Notes: a model not told the origin generated them from the sequence alone. 64,000 bases of DNA from Thermosporothrix hazakensis (GCF_003253565.1 NZ_QKUF01000010.1:127236-191235); one strand, 5' to 3'; shown: positions 26,236 to 34,719, counted from the first letter of the stretch. Translations and numbers: made by a program.

Positions 26236-26571
26236 CTATTGTCTGGTTTCCTCTTCCACCCAGGCCTTATACCTGGGATGGATCCTTTCCACTGGATAAG
26301 CCAGAATCTCCGGTGTGTCATAATGATGCAATTCCTTGATTCTCTTTTCTACCTCCTGATACAGTTCCACACGCGTCTTGGCCTCAACCTTCCACTCTTG
26401 TGCGCTAACAAGTTCTCCCTTCCACCAATACCGAGATCGGAAGGAGTACACATGAACCGCTGAAATAAGGCGTTTATTCAGCAGTTCGTCAGATATCAGC
26501 CATGCTTCTTGCTCATCATCAGTCGTAAAGACCACATTGATGACACTTTTACCTGTAGTTTCTTCAGTCAT
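26236..26571 (-). CDS. cutA: CutA1-like divalent cation tolerance protein
   Basis: 111 residues, the family length, with AAAGGAG five bases before the ATG. Family marks are INVVFTTDDEQEAWLISDEL, the YWWKGEL segment, VEAKTRVELYQEVEKRIKEL and YDTPEILAYPV. CutA1 forms a PII-like trimer and has been linked to copper and other divalent ions, though its role is unsettled. Its ATG overlaps the TGA of the upstream XRE/TPR gene by four bases (26568-26571), an unusual pairing that suggests a joint signalling function. Confidence 0.88.
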   Translation of the reverse strand: MTEETTGKSVINVVFTTDDEQEAWLISDELLNKRLISAVHVYSFRSRYWWKGELVSAQEWKVEAKTRVELYQEVEKRIKELHHYDTPEILAYPVERIHPRYKAWVEEETRQ

Positions 26572-27665
26572 AACAACTCCTTTACCTCTTGTACCTGCTT
26601 CTCACTTAACCAGCGATCAGGTGCGGAAGCAACAACATCTTTCGCCAACTGCTTTCTATGTTCGCTCTTTAGCTCCTGTGCTAACCGTACTCCAATTTTC
26701 ATATTGTACACAAATGTATCGAGATCATTCGTTCCCGCGGCACAAGCAGCACGAAGGATTGCATTCTCGCACTCTCCGCGGCGGGTTGGGGCACTCTGCT
26801 CGCTCTTCCGTAGCGCCTCCTCCGCCTGCCTGAAATTCCCCAGATGCATGTGCACTTTTGCATACCATTGCCAGAGCAGGCTAGGCGGATAGTCTCCATA
26901 GGTGTAGGCGGGATCTAGCTCGGGGCGCTTTGGATAGGTTTGGGCAGAACGCTCTATACATCGCATGGCATTCTCTTCATCTTGAAGCATGGCATATGCT
27001 TCTGCCATTTCCCCCAGGATATCGCTGTACATCAGGGATGGGCTTTCGCCGACGAAGTGTAAGGCATTCTTATATATATTGATAGCCTCCTGCGGACGTC
27101 GTATATTCCCCTGTACAAGCCAACAGGCTTTGTAAGCAAGAGCAGCGGCCCGTAACATCGAGTCCGAAGTGAACTGGCTAAGAGTAACTGCTTCGCCCCG
27201 ATAATACACAGACGCCCTGTAATCCAGGGCATGTTTCGCTATCGTTGCCCGAAGCAAGCAAGCCTCAACGGCCAACGCCGCTGCTTCATCGCTCCCTGAA
27301 AGTGCCTCTCCGGTCAACTTTGGTAGGAGGGACGAGATGGCGTTCTCGACTGTTTTCATGTCACGGTCGAGCTCAGTCCACCCACCCTTGAGTGCTAGCC
27401 TTCCTATCGCATACAGGTCACTACCCCCCAACGTCATAACAGCGCCTCCAACCGCTGTCGCACCGATCATCTTTAATGCAGCTCTTCGCTTCATATCTTC
27501 CTCAAAAAACTCCTCTAGCTTCTGACGATAGTAGGGGCTTATTTTCCTTCTCCCGGTTTCCCACTTCCAGACCGTTTGACGATCAGCCCCGATCGCTCTA
27601 CCAACTGCTTCAAGGGACAATCCCCGCTCTTCACGCAGGCTTTTCAACAACATACCATCCATCAT
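26568..27665 (-). CDS. XRE-type HTH protein with internal Tat-like helix and TPR repeats
   Basis: 365 residues from the ATG at 27665, with GAGGTGA five bases upstream. Residues about 5-45 are a Cro/C1 HTH (LLKSLREERGLSLEAVGRAI, then DRQTVWKWETGRRKIS). Residues about 59-82 form a hydrophobic helix headed by KRRAALKMIGATAVGGA, which looks like a twin-arginine signal or a membrane anchor. The rest is helical TPR-like sequence with a Trp/Tyr-rich middle (YTYGDYPPSLLWQWYAKVH). This layout would put DNA binding inside and sensing repeats outside or at the membrane. The helix could instead be buried in a soluble fold. It is co-translated with cutA and divergent from the small-gene cluster. Confidence 0.82.
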   Translation of the reverse strand: MMDGMLLKSLREERGLSLEAVGRAIGADRQTVWKWETGRRKISPYYRQKLEEFFEEDMKRRAALKMIGATAVGGAVMTLGGSDLYAIGRLALKGGWTELDRDMKTVENAISSLLPKLTGEALSGSDEAAALAVEACLLRATIAKHALDYRASVYYRGEAVTLSQFTSDSMLRAAALAYKACWLVQGNIRRPQEAINIYKNALHFVGESPSLMYSDILGEMAEAYAMLQDEENAMRCIERSAQTYPKRPELDPAYTYGDYPPSLLWQWYAKVHMHLGNFRQAEEALRKSEQSAPTRRGECENAILRAACAAGTNDLDTFVYNMKIGVRLAQELKSEHRKQLAKDVVASAPDRWLSEKQVQEVKELL

Positions 27666-27705
27666 GCTATTCACCTCTATCATAACCCAAACAAGCAAGC
27701 ATATC

Positions 27706-27724
27706 AATATACTATACGTATATT
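27706..27724. promoter_or_regulatory. AT-rich dyad upstream of XRE gene
   Basis: AATATAC-5-GTATATT (27706-27724) contains TATAGT on the minus strand, a possible -10 box for the XRE/cutA operon. An XRE regulator commonly binds such a dyad over its own promoter. Confidence 0.45.
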
Positions 27725-27744
27725 TTAACCTACCATGTGCCAGT

Positions 27745-27780
27745 GACTACAAAAGAGACTACAAAAAGGCTACGAAAAAA
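27745..27780 (+). repeat. Three tandem 12-bp repeats
   Basis: GACTACAAAAGA (27745-27756), GACTACAAAAAG (27757-27768) and GCTACGAAAAAA (27769-27780) follow each other without gap. They sit between the XRE dyad and the structured leader of the small genes and could be binding sites for a regulator. Confidence 0.6.
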
Positions 27781-27797
27781 TAAAAGTTTTCATGTAT

Positions 27798-27895
27798 GCT
27801 TCTCATAGAAGCGCAACAGCCGTAGAGGCATCATCAGAAAGCACGGTACCTATGACAACGGAGGACGGCTGTTGTCGCTTCCACCTTGTGGTAGA
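27798..27895 (+). other. Structured leader of the small-gene cluster
   Basis: Three inverted repeats are nested in 100 bases: GCTTCT-CAT-AGAAGC (27798-27812), CAACAGCCGT/ACGGCTGTTG (27814-27823 with 27865-27874, perfect 10 bp), and CTTCCACC-4-GGTAGAAG just before the ribosome site. It may be a regulatory RNA leader. Confidence 0.45.
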
Positions 27896-27912
27896 AGGAA
27901 AAGAGGTATAAT

Positions 27913-28176
27913 ATGTTGAGAAAAGCCGGTTTGGTCAGGGATCGACGAGGGATCGTGACCGAGTGTACCTTTACCATCACGCTTCCGGGAACCATTCTTT
28001 CCGCGCTGCTGCACGTTTCGCACATGGAAATCGGGAGGCTCAAGGGGCTCAAGCAGCGGGCAGAATACCAGGAAGCCCTTTTGCAGGATCTGGAAGCGTT
28101 CACGTATGCCACCGGTCAGCATCTCTATGGGAGGCCGGGAGATGGAGGACGCCCGATCACGTCTCAACCTTCTTGA
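27913..28176 (+). CDS. Small hypothetical protein, first gene of three-gene cluster
   Basis: 87 residues, ATG preceded by AAGGAAAAGAGG. The N-terminus is beta-like (GIVTECTFTITLPGTIL), followed by an amphipathic helix rich in Lys and Glu (LKGLKQRAEYQEALLQDLEA). No cysteine pair, signal or membrane helix. Family unknown. It overlaps the next gene by 35 bases in a different frame, a strong sign of coupling. Confidence 0.6.
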   Translation: MLRKAGLVRDRRGIVTECTFTITLPGTILSALLHVSHMEIGRLKGLKQRAEYQEALLQDLEAFTYATGQHLYGRPGDGGRPITSQPS

Positions 28177-28555
28177 GGAGCTGGACAGAGCGGGATTGAC
28201 TCCGCAACAAGTAGCCTGCGGGATGAGCTGGACCTTCATCAAGATGGTTCTGGGCTTTCCCGTCAGGCGAGGCGAGGCCGAACGGATTGTTGCGAACCTC
28301 TCGCTCTATGCGGGGCGAGCGTATACCGCCGAACAGTTCTGCTCACGCTTCCTGACCGATCTGCCCAAACCGGTGCTCGATCAGAAGATAGAGGAGCTTA
28401 ACGCCCTGCATCGACGCTGGCAACAGGCCAAAGGCACGACGGAGGGAACAGAGCTGGCGCACCAGATCCACGAGCTCAAGCGCTGGCTCAAAGCGCACGA
28501 TGTCTTCTTGCACTTTCATGACACACTCGATCGTTATTTCGTAGATGAGTGGTGA
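28142..28555 (+). CDS. Hypothetical protein with HTH-like N-terminus
   Basis: 137 residues from the ATG at 28142, chosen because GGGAGG lies nearby upstream; an ATG at 28127 is less favoured. Residues about 8-45 resemble an XRE-type HTH (LLEELDRAGLTPQQVACGMS, then FIKMVLGFPVRRGEAERIV). The C-terminus is helical and charged (LDQKIEELNALHRRWQQAKG). It may be the regulator of the cluster. Family not recognised. A perfect 8-bp hairpin spans its stop codon. Confidence 0.6.
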   Translation: MEDARSRLNLLEELDRAGLTPQQVACGMSWTFIKMVLGFPVRRGEAERIVANLSLYAGRAYTAEQFCSRFLTDLPKPVLDQKIEELNALHRRWQQAKGTTEGTELAHQIHELKRWLKAHDVFLHFHDTLDRYFVDEW

Positions 28556-28576
28556 CCCACGCTTGACGGGGTCACC
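28551..28576 (+). other. Hairpin over the stop codon inside the cluster
   Basis: GGTGACCC (28551-28558) pairs with GGGTCACC (28569-28576). Without a U-run it may stabilise or process the upstream mRNA and so set different levels for the third gene. Confidence 0.35.
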
Positions 28577-28618
28577 AGAGAAAGGGAAGCACGCATACCA
28601 CGTTCAGGAGGAACAACA

Positions 28619-28954
28619 ATGCAAGCGCTAGTATACCTGCTTAATCATGCCGACCTCTCGGAACCCCTTCAGCAGTGGATCGAACAGGCACTCGAGGGAG
28701 AAGCCCTTCATCCGCTGGAAGCCAAACAGATCGTGCTTGCCTGGCAACAGGTATCGGGTGAGTACAAAGAGCCGGAGGAACTGGGAATCAAGCTTGCTCC
28801 CATCCCGACAGAGCATCTGGTTTCGCTCAGATCACAGGAGGCCCAGGCCAGGGCCGCCCTGGCAGCGAACCCCGACAACGAGATCGCCCGCAGCATTCTT
28901 CGCCTGATTGAACGTATTTATACGAGCTATGGGCTTCCCCGCGCCCAACCATAA
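28619..28954 (+). CDS. Small hypothetical protein, third gene of cluster
   Basis: 111 residues, ATG preceded by AGGAGGAACAAC. Soluble and mostly helical (LVYLLNHADLSEPLQQWIEQ, LEAKQIVLAWQQVS). No known motif. It follows the HTH-like gene by 63 bases and is ended by a clear terminator, so the three genes form one unit. Confidence 0.6.
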   Translation: MQALVYLLNHADLSEPLQQWIEQALEGEALHPLEAKQIVLAWQQVSGEYKEPEELGIKLAPIPTEHLVSLRSQEAQARAALAANPDNEIARSILRLIERIYTSYGLPRAQP

Positions 28955-29002
28955 CGAAACAATCCCTTCTTCGCTCACAATGCCGAGCACCGTAGAACCC
29001 CG

Positions 29003-29031
29003 GAAGGGCCTGCTCTCAGGGCCCTTCTTTT
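29003..29031 (+). terminator. Rho-independent terminator
   Basis: Perfect 8-bp stem GAAGGGCC/GGCCCTTC (29003-29010 with 29020-29027) followed by TTTT. Confidence 0.85.
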
Positions 29032-29220
29032 GTGCTAGCGTGCTCTCTGTCTGCAAGGGCTGGAAATCCCCTCGCTGCCCCTGAAAGTGATCGTCCGCGC
29101 CTCGGCATAGACAGGCAGCGAGCCCCCTGAACAAGATGCCATGATCAACGTTCGGACGCTCCGCCATAGACAGACCTTCTCTCGCGCAAAAGCCCCATTT
29201 CTTTCTATACCGAAAAATCA
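29032..29220. other. Spacer without a supported gene
   Basis: A 129-codon minus-strand frame crosses it but has no ribosome site and no coding character. Nothing else is seen before the Pho-box-like repeats. Confidence 0.5.
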
Positions 29221-29247
29221 TTACATCTGCTTAACACTACCTTAAAC
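29221..29247 (+). promoter_or_regulatory. Pho-box-like direct repeats
   Basis: TTACAT, TTAACA and TTAAAC start at 29221, 29231 and 29242, a period of 10-11 bases. PhoP boxes in Gram-positive-type systems are TTAACA-like repeats with an 11-base period. The position upstream of a PstS-like gene makes phosphate control plausible. Confidence 0.5.
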
Positions 29248-29392
29248 CTCAACACCCATAATGGATCAGGAGACATCTTTTTTCAGGATATCTCACCATC
29301 GAAACAGAACTTGATCGCTCTCCCGCTTCACCTACACCGCCCTATGTTCGGTGAAGCGGTAAAGATGACTTTTTCGGAGAGGAGGTGATTCT

Positions 29393-30283
29393 ATGCAGCT
29401 CATGACAGCACGCAAAAAGCCAGGTAAGAACCGCGCTTCTCTTCTCCTCCTGCTTTTTCTTTTCTTGCTGGCAGGTTGCTCACCAACCGGGAACACAACC
29501 GAGCTGCAAGGGCATATTGTCGCAGCGGGTTCTACCGCCTTGCGCCCCCTGGTTGAGCTTGCCGCCAAAGAGTTTCAGCACAAATATCCTGGAGTCGTCA
29601 TCGATGTGCAGGGTGGTGGGAGTATCCAGGGGCTCAAGCTGGTCACAACGAAACAAGTGCATATCGGAAATTCCGACATTTACGCTGATCCCGCGCTCTA
29701 CCCTGATCCACAACTCACCGATCACATTGTCTGCGCCATACCTTTCGTGATGATTGTGCATCCAGACATAAAGCTCGACTCCCTGAGCCAGCAAAACATT
29801 ATCGATATTTTTTCGACAGGCAAGCTCAACAACTGGGCTCAGCTTGGCGGGCCAGATCAGCAGATTGTCCCGATCGTTCGTCCGGCCAGTTCCGGCACGC
29901 GTGCAACATTTCGGAAATACATTCTCGAAGGTCGAGACGAGAACGGCACCTTGCTGAAAACCGACTCATCAGATGAGGTACGCGATATTGTCGCCCGCAC
30001 GCCCGGCGCTATTGGCTATGTCGCAGTCTCTTATCTCTCAAAAGCGGTTCACGCCATCTCGATAGATGGGCAAAAGCCGACTATCGAGACCATTCAAGCC
30101 GGAAAGTATCGCTTCTGGGGCTATGAACACATGTATACTCTGGGCGATGAAAACGCGCCTGTCCGGGCATTTCTCGATTTCATGCTGACACCAGAGATAC
30201 AGCAGCAGGCCCAGAAACTCGGCTATATTTCCGTCAGTGCGCTCAACCGGGTACAGGTATACCCGAAAGAGAGGCCCCTATGA
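29393..30283 (+). CDS. PstS-like phosphate-binding lipoprotein
   Basis: 296 residues with a very strong AGGAGGTGATTCT site. A lipoprotein signal ends in LFLLAGC (lipid Cys at 29). The mature part fits the PBP-like phosphate-binding family: HIVAAGSTALRPLVELAA, VQGGGSIQGLKL, VHIGNSDIYA and IVRPASSGTRATFRKYIL. It should bind phosphate or a related oxyanion outside the membrane. No pstC, pstA, pstB or phoU gene is present here. Its stop overlaps the start of a HAMP receptor (ATGA), which suggests it delivers ligand occupancy to that receptor as well as, or instead of, a transporter. Confidence 0.9.
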   Translation: MQLMTARKKPGKNRASLLLLLFLFLLAGCSPTGNTTELQGHIVAAGSTALRPLVELAAKEFQHKYPGVVIDVQGGGSIQGLKLVTTKQVHIGNSDIYADPALYPDPQLTDHIVCAIPFVMIVHPDIKLDSLSQQNIIDIFSTGKLNNWAQLGGPDQQIVPIVRPASSGTRATFRKYILEGRDENGTLLKTDSSDEVRDIVARTPGAIGYVAVSYLSKAVHAISIDGQKPTIETIQAGKYRFWGYEHMYTLGDENAPVRAFLDFMLTPEIQQQAQKLGYISVSALNRVQVYPKERPL

Positions 30284-32148
30284 CCCGAAAAACAGCAGAA
30301 GATCTCTCATTCTCCGGTATCTCGGATACCGCCATACCGTTCCAACCGGAACACAGTCTCTCTTCGCTGAGCACCCGCTGGAAACGGACGGGCAACCTTC
30401 TCCTGAACCTTTCTATCGGGAAGCGGCTCTCGCTGGGTTTTCTTCTGGCGGCGCTCATTGCCGCGCTGGTTGCGGGTATCGTTGGAGCGCAACGCGCCTC
30501 ATTCTTCAGCCAGCAGTCTGAATTCTATCAGCATCTTTTGCGCACGAACACGGCCCTCTCCACCGGCACGAACTTCCTGCAATTGATGGATACCGAGGTT
30601 GACCGCTTGCTCAGTACTGCCGCCGCAGAAAACCCCTCGAAAGAAACCCTTGAGGAGAGTCAGAAAGCCCTCTCAGGACTCATCGACCGCTATGACCAGA
30701 CACTGAAAGACTATACCCAGAATGACCTGCTCAAAAAGCATCCGCCCTACAGCGAGCTTCTGGCAAAAGCCGGACGGCAACAGCAGGTAGAGCAACAGGC
30801 AACGCTGGCAGGCAGTGCGCTCCGTACCTGGCAGGTCTACCGCGCTTCCCTGCAACAGATTCAACAACAGGTCGCCGCAGGTAATATCGCGGAAGCCCAG
30901 ACGATCGCTCATGTGCAGGCAGGGCTTACCCGCACCGATGCCCTCAGCGCGTTACGAGCGCTTATCAGTCTGGATCAACGCCTCGCCTCGGCTGTCAAGG
31001 AGGCGGCAGAAGGAGAGGAACGCACCCAACTGATGATTACTATTATCGCTTCGCTTCTGGCCTTTCTCGCCATTGGTCTGGTTGGCTGGTTCATCTCCGG
31101 GACACTCGTGCGCCGCCTTCGTCTCCTGCGCCAGGTGACACAGGCAATCGAGCAAGGCCACTTCACGGCACGCGTCCCGGTCGTCGGCCATGATGAGATC
31201 TCAGACGTGAGCGCCTCCTTCAACGGCATGCTTGAAGTGATCGTCGGGCTGCTGGAAGAGACCAAGCAGCAACGCGACGCACTCACCAACGCGGCAGAGC
31301 ACCTTTTCTCTGAGATGCGGATTGTGAGTTCAGGCGACCTCCGGGTAAATGCCCCGGTCAGCAGCGACCCGATTGGCATGCTTGCCAACGCCTTTAACTT
31401 TACAGTCAGCCGCTTCCGCCGCTTCATCGCCCGCACCCAGGGGGCGATGGAACAGGTAGAAACGATCGCACGTCGTGAGCATGAGCGCGCCGATGCTTTT
31501 GCTCATATGCTTGCGCTTCAAAATAGCAAACAGCTCCGTAGCGGTCAGTGGAGCAAATACACCGACGATTCGGCGGAGCGAAATGTGATGGAGCTTCAGA
31601 AACAACTGAAGCAGATTCAGGGGTACCTCCACAGTATCTCTTTCGAGGGGCTGCACCAGCGAGCACGAAACCTGCAAGCGCTCACAGAACAGATCTCCCT
31701 GTACGTCAAACGCCTGGGAAAAACAACAGGCGAGATCTCAACCTCACGCCCGGTCGCTTTTCAGGAGCTGCACATTCTGGATTCACTGCTTCAGCGCATG
31801 AACGGTGAACTCCAAAAAGAGCAGAAGAGTATGCTTCACCATCTGGACACGCTTCAAACCGAGCTAAGCCGTCTGGACAGTAGCCTTCAGACCTTGAAAC
31901 TCGGTTCAGGGAACGAAGCTCTGCCCCGAAATGCCCGAGAGCTTCCGGCGGAGGTACTCAAGCAGGGAACCAGCTTCACGGCTGAGATCCAGGCACTCGC
32001 GCAGCAGCTCAACTCGCTATCCCAGGACATGCGAACGGCTATTACCTCATTCCAGCTCGACGGTGTAGAAGCAGTGCGAACGGCCCAGAACATCCCGGGC
32101 CTCGAGCAAGCATTACCTTCTCATCATTATTCGATGCTCCAATCATAA
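30280..32148 (+). CDS. Tandem-HAMP membrane receptor without known output domain
   Basis: 622 residues. Transmembrane helices at about 50-70 and 251-273 enclose a 180-residue helical periplasmic-type sensor region. A HAMP domain follows (about 274-327, ending DEISDVSASFNGMLE), then a second HAMP-like unit (about 335-385, IVSSGDLRVNAPVSSDPIGM and AFNFTVSRFRR). The rest is long coiled coil. There is no kinase, cyclase or GGDEF domain, and I cannot find the conserved hairpin tip of chemotaxis receptors. It overlaps the PstS-like gene by four bases. It probably signals phosphate status to an unknown partner, or has a divergent output domain. Confidence 0.85.
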   Translation: MTRKTAEDLSFSGISDTAIPFQPEHSLSSLSTRWKRTGNLLLNLSIGKRLSLGFLLAALIAALVAGIVGAQRASFFSQQSEFYQHLLRTNTALSTGTNFLQLMDTEVDRLLSTAAAENPSKETLEESQKALSGLIDRYDQTLKDYTQNDLLKKHPPYSELLAKAGRQQQVEQQATLAGSALRTWQVYRASLQQIQQQVAAGNIAEAQTIAHVQAGLTRTDALSALRALISLDQRLASAVKEAAEGEERTQLMITIIASLLAFLAIGLVGWFISGTLVRRLRLLRQVTQAIEQGHFTARVPVVGHDEISDVSASFNGMLEVIVGLLEETKQQRDALTNAAEHLFSEMRIVSSGDLRVNAPVSSDPIGMLANAFNFTVSRFRRFIARTQGAMEQVETIARREHERADAFAHMLALQNSKQLRSGQWSKYTDDSAERNVMELQKQLKQIQGYLHSISFEGLHQRARNLQALTEQISLYVKRLGKTTGEISTSRPVAFQELHILDSLLQRMNGELQKEQKSMLHHLDTLQTELSRLDSSLQTLKLGSGNEALPRNARELPAEVLKQGTSFTAEIQALAQQLNSLSQDMRTAITSFQLDGVEAVRTAQNIPGLEQALPSHHYSMLQS

Positions 32149-32189
32149 GGCACGGCATGCGAGAAAGAGGATGACAGAGAAGTTCCTGT

Positions 32190-32216
32190 GAGGAGAGACC
32201 CTGAACGTCTCTTCTC
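32190..32216 (+). terminator. Hairpin after the HAMP gene
   Basis: GAGGAGAGAC (32190-32199) pairs with GTCTCTTCTC (32207-32216) with one G-T pair. T-rich sequence follows after a short gap. Confidence 0.5.
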
Positions 32217-32466
32217 AACAGGAGTTCTCTTTTGGAGCAGGAGCACAGAACCGGCTTCTGCTTGCGACCAGAACCCGAACGCATACTTTTCTTCGTCCCC
32301 ATCCAGAGAAGCAGGGGGGCCGCGGAGCTGCCCTCGGTCGTCCATAGACGGCCAGGATATGCCACAAATACTTGATACGCTGAAGCGCCTCTTGAGATGA
32401 GCCCCGGGCTTGCCACTGCTCAGGACTGGGTACCACCGCGACAATAGCCCCTTTCAGATGCATGAT
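32217..32466 (-). pseudogene. Possible decayed short gene
   Basis: On the minus strand, two overlapping frames each show part of a protein-like pattern: MHLKGAIVAVVPSPEQWQAR with EEALQ-like helix in one, and DEEKYAFGFWSQAEAGSVLL in the next. A frameshift near 32330 would join them. I do not recognise the product and give it low weight. Confidence 0.28.
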
Positions 32467-32544
32467 TTTGCAGCACACGCCGCGCAAAAGCAGGCAGCTC
32501 TGATCCTCGGAAGGCATGCGGCACAGCCTCTAAGGGAGCTCACT

Positions 32545-32934
32545 CTACTGCTGTGTCTGATACTCTGCTACCAGCGTGGTCAGCTCGATGAGATTCCCGA
32601 ATGGATCGTGACAAAAGAAGCGCGGACGCCCGGGAATAGGCTCTGCCTCTAAAATGGCAATGCCTGCATTCTGCAAGCGCTGGCGATACTCGTCGAGCAC
32701 GTCAACTTCCAGGCAAAAATGCTGCCCATTTTCGTTGGGAGGCTCATCCGAAGGCATGAAATGCAGCTCCATTTCGCCTTCACCTGCCGCGAACCAGACC
32801 AGTTGTCTGTGTGCGAGCGATTGCGGAGGCTGCTTTTCCTCCAGGCCAAGCACCCCACCATAGAATGCACGAACCGCTTCCTGACTCCCACGGGGAACGA
32901 CGAAGGAGACGTGCTGCAAACGAGGCCGTATCAT
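32545..32934 (-). CDS. VOC (glyoxalase-fold) family protein
   Basis: 129 residues from the ATG at 32934, with AAGGAG upstream; the start at 32994 is not supported by a ribosome site. Marks are LQHVSFVVPRGSQEAVRAFY, HFCLEVDVLDEYRQRL and PRFFCHDPFGNLIELTTL, with the usual metal-ligand positions. Members of this group include lyases and ring-cleaving dioxygenases; substrate unknown. Single gene. Confidence 0.86.
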   Translation of the reverse strand: MIRPRLQHVSFVVPRGSQEAVRAFYGGVLGLEEKQPPQSLAHRQLVWFAAGEGEMELHFMPSDEPPNENGQHFCLEVDVLDEYRQRLQNAGIAILEAEPIPGRPRFFCHDPFGNLIELTTLVAEYQTQQ

Positions 32935-33363
32935 GTTTTTCACTCCTTTGCTATCAAGGCGCGTAGTAGCAAATGCAGCTTGCGCTTCTATCAAGAGTAT
33001 GCTGTATTATACTACCAATATTCTCCTATGCTCCATTGCACCACTACCGAATTGCAGCCAGGAGAAAAATGTTCACCCGCCCATCCAACGTGAGCAGCAT
33101 ATAGAAAACACATACACTGAGAATTCAGCAATACATGATCCTCAATTCAATCAGAGATAGAACCCAACAGGGGTATTCTGTCTCCCTGGCCATACCGCTA
33201 AAAGCTCTTCAATGTTACTTTACAATTTTCTTACGTATTTTCAATAACCCTTGAAGAATTTCTCATAGATATCTGGTATGCTCATAATCAGCGTACCTCG
33301 ATTATCCCGCCGAGGGAAGCGAACACCCTGTTTATCACCGCTTTGAAGGAGTTACAGAATCAT
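32935..33363. other. Divergent spacer before the MacB-type operon
   Basis: AT-rich spacer of 430 bases between the VOC gene (minus) and the ABC exporter operon (plus). TATGCT near 33279 could be a -10 box for the exporter, but I see no good -35 partner. No gene, repeat or palindrome stands out. Confidence 0.4.
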
Positions 33364-34719
33364 ATGGGAGTCATTACGACCGGTTTACGGAACGTTATCC
33401 GTAGCCCTTTTCGACAGAGCCTCATTATTTTGCTTCTGGGCGCAAGCCTGATGTTTGTCGCAGCAATGGTCAGCCTCAATCAGAGCGCACAGGAGCAACT
33501 GCAAAAAGTGCGCTCCGAGGTCGGTACAGGCATCACGATCACCTACGCAACCGAAAATGAGACCCAGGACAACGAGAGGCCCGGTAACCCCAATCGCGGA
33601 GAAAATGGAACCTTCAACCAGTTCGGTCAGCAGAACGAACGCACGCCAATTCCTCAGGATACGATCGACAAAGTCAAAAAAGTGGCAGGCGTCACCGGGG
33701 TTGAAGAGACGCTCATGCGCTTCGATACCGATAAGGTTTTTGCCACCCGTGAGATACAGACTCCGAATGGATCAACACGCACAATTCCAGCCTCCATTTA
33801 TGGCATTTCCAGCGGCTCAACCCATTTCACTATTCAGGGAAACACCCCCACGATTACCGCCGGACGCGGTTTCCAGACCAGCGACGATACTGCCAGCGTC
33901 GCCCTGATGAGTCAAACGCTGGCCGACGCCAACAAGCTCAAACCTGGCTCAACGGTGACTCTCAAGGGGAGCAAAATCACGATCATTGGCCTCTATACCT
34001 CGGACAATCCCCGCACCGATAACTCCTTGACGCTGCCACTCAAAACAATGCAAAAACTCTACAATATCAACGGCGTCGATAGCATCACCGCCTATGCCTC
34101 AACCTACGATCAGGTAGATTCAGTCGCAACCAACCTGCGGAACGCATTGGGCAGCAAGTACAACGTGGTCACCGAGAATCGCCTGTTTTCCGCGGCGATC
34201 AACTCCTTGAGCAGCGCGCAGAACACGATCAGACTGGCACTCATGATTGCGATCGCGGTTTCAGCAGCCATTATCATCTTCACCGTCTTCATTATCGTGC
34301 GTGAGCGCACCATTGAGATTGGGACCCTGAAAGCGCTGGGAGCCTCACACTGGCAGGTCATCGCCCAATTCTGGGTTGAAGTGTTCGCCCTCAGCATTCT
34401 GGCCTCGATTGTGGCAACTCTACTTCTTGTGCTGCTTGGGCCAATCATTTCGCAACAGTTCGATGTCTCCACAGCGATGACAGGCCAACCGCCCTTCATG
34501 AATGGCGCAATGACGGCATCCCGGCAGGGTAGGCCTGCTATGGGCGGCTTCCTGCAACAGTTCGGGAATATTCACCTTGCCTCCGCAACCCTGAATACGC
34601 AGACCCTTCTTATCATCGTGGGTCTGGGCATCGGGCTCGCCATCCTGACAAGTATCATTCCCGCCCTCGCTGTCGCGCGTATTCGTCCCGCGGTCGTGCT
34701 CCGCAAAGGCAATAACTAG
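33364..34719 (+). CDS. MacB/FtsX-type ABC transporter permease
   Basis: 451 residues from the ATG at 33364 (AAGGAG about 12 bases upstream). One N-terminal membrane helix (SLIILLLGASLMFVAAMVSL), an extracytoplasmic MacB_PCD-like domain of about 240 residues, then three C-terminal FtsX helices (LALMIAIAVSAAIIIFTVFI, FALSILASIVATLLLVLL, LLIIVGLGIGLAILTSIIPA). The TIEIGTLKALGAS loop is the ATPase coupling segment. Such permeases work by mechanotransmission and export peptides, antibiotics or lipoproteins. The ATPase is the next gene; no MacA-type adaptor is present. Confidence 0.92.
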   Translation: MGVITTGLRNVIRSPFRQSLIILLLGASLMFVAAMVSLNQSAQEQLQKVRSEVGTGITITYATENETQDNERPGNPNRGENGTFNQFGQQNERTPIPQDTIDKVKKVAGVTGVEETLMRFDTDKVFATREIQTPNGSTRTIPASIYGISSGSTHFTIQGNTPTITAGRGFQTSDDTASVALMSQTLADANKLKPGSTVTLKGSKITIIGLYTSDNPRTDNSLTLPLKTMQKLYNINGVDSITAYASTYDQVDSVATNLRNALGSKYNVVTENRLFSAAINSLSSAQNTIRLALMIAIAVSAAIIIFTVFIIVRERTIEIGTLKALGASHWQVIAQFWVEVFALSILASIVATLLLVLLGPIISQQFDVSTAMTGQPPFMNGAMTASRQGRPAMGGFLQQFGNIHLASATLNTQTLLIIVGLGIGLAILTSIIPALAVARIRPAVVLRKGNN

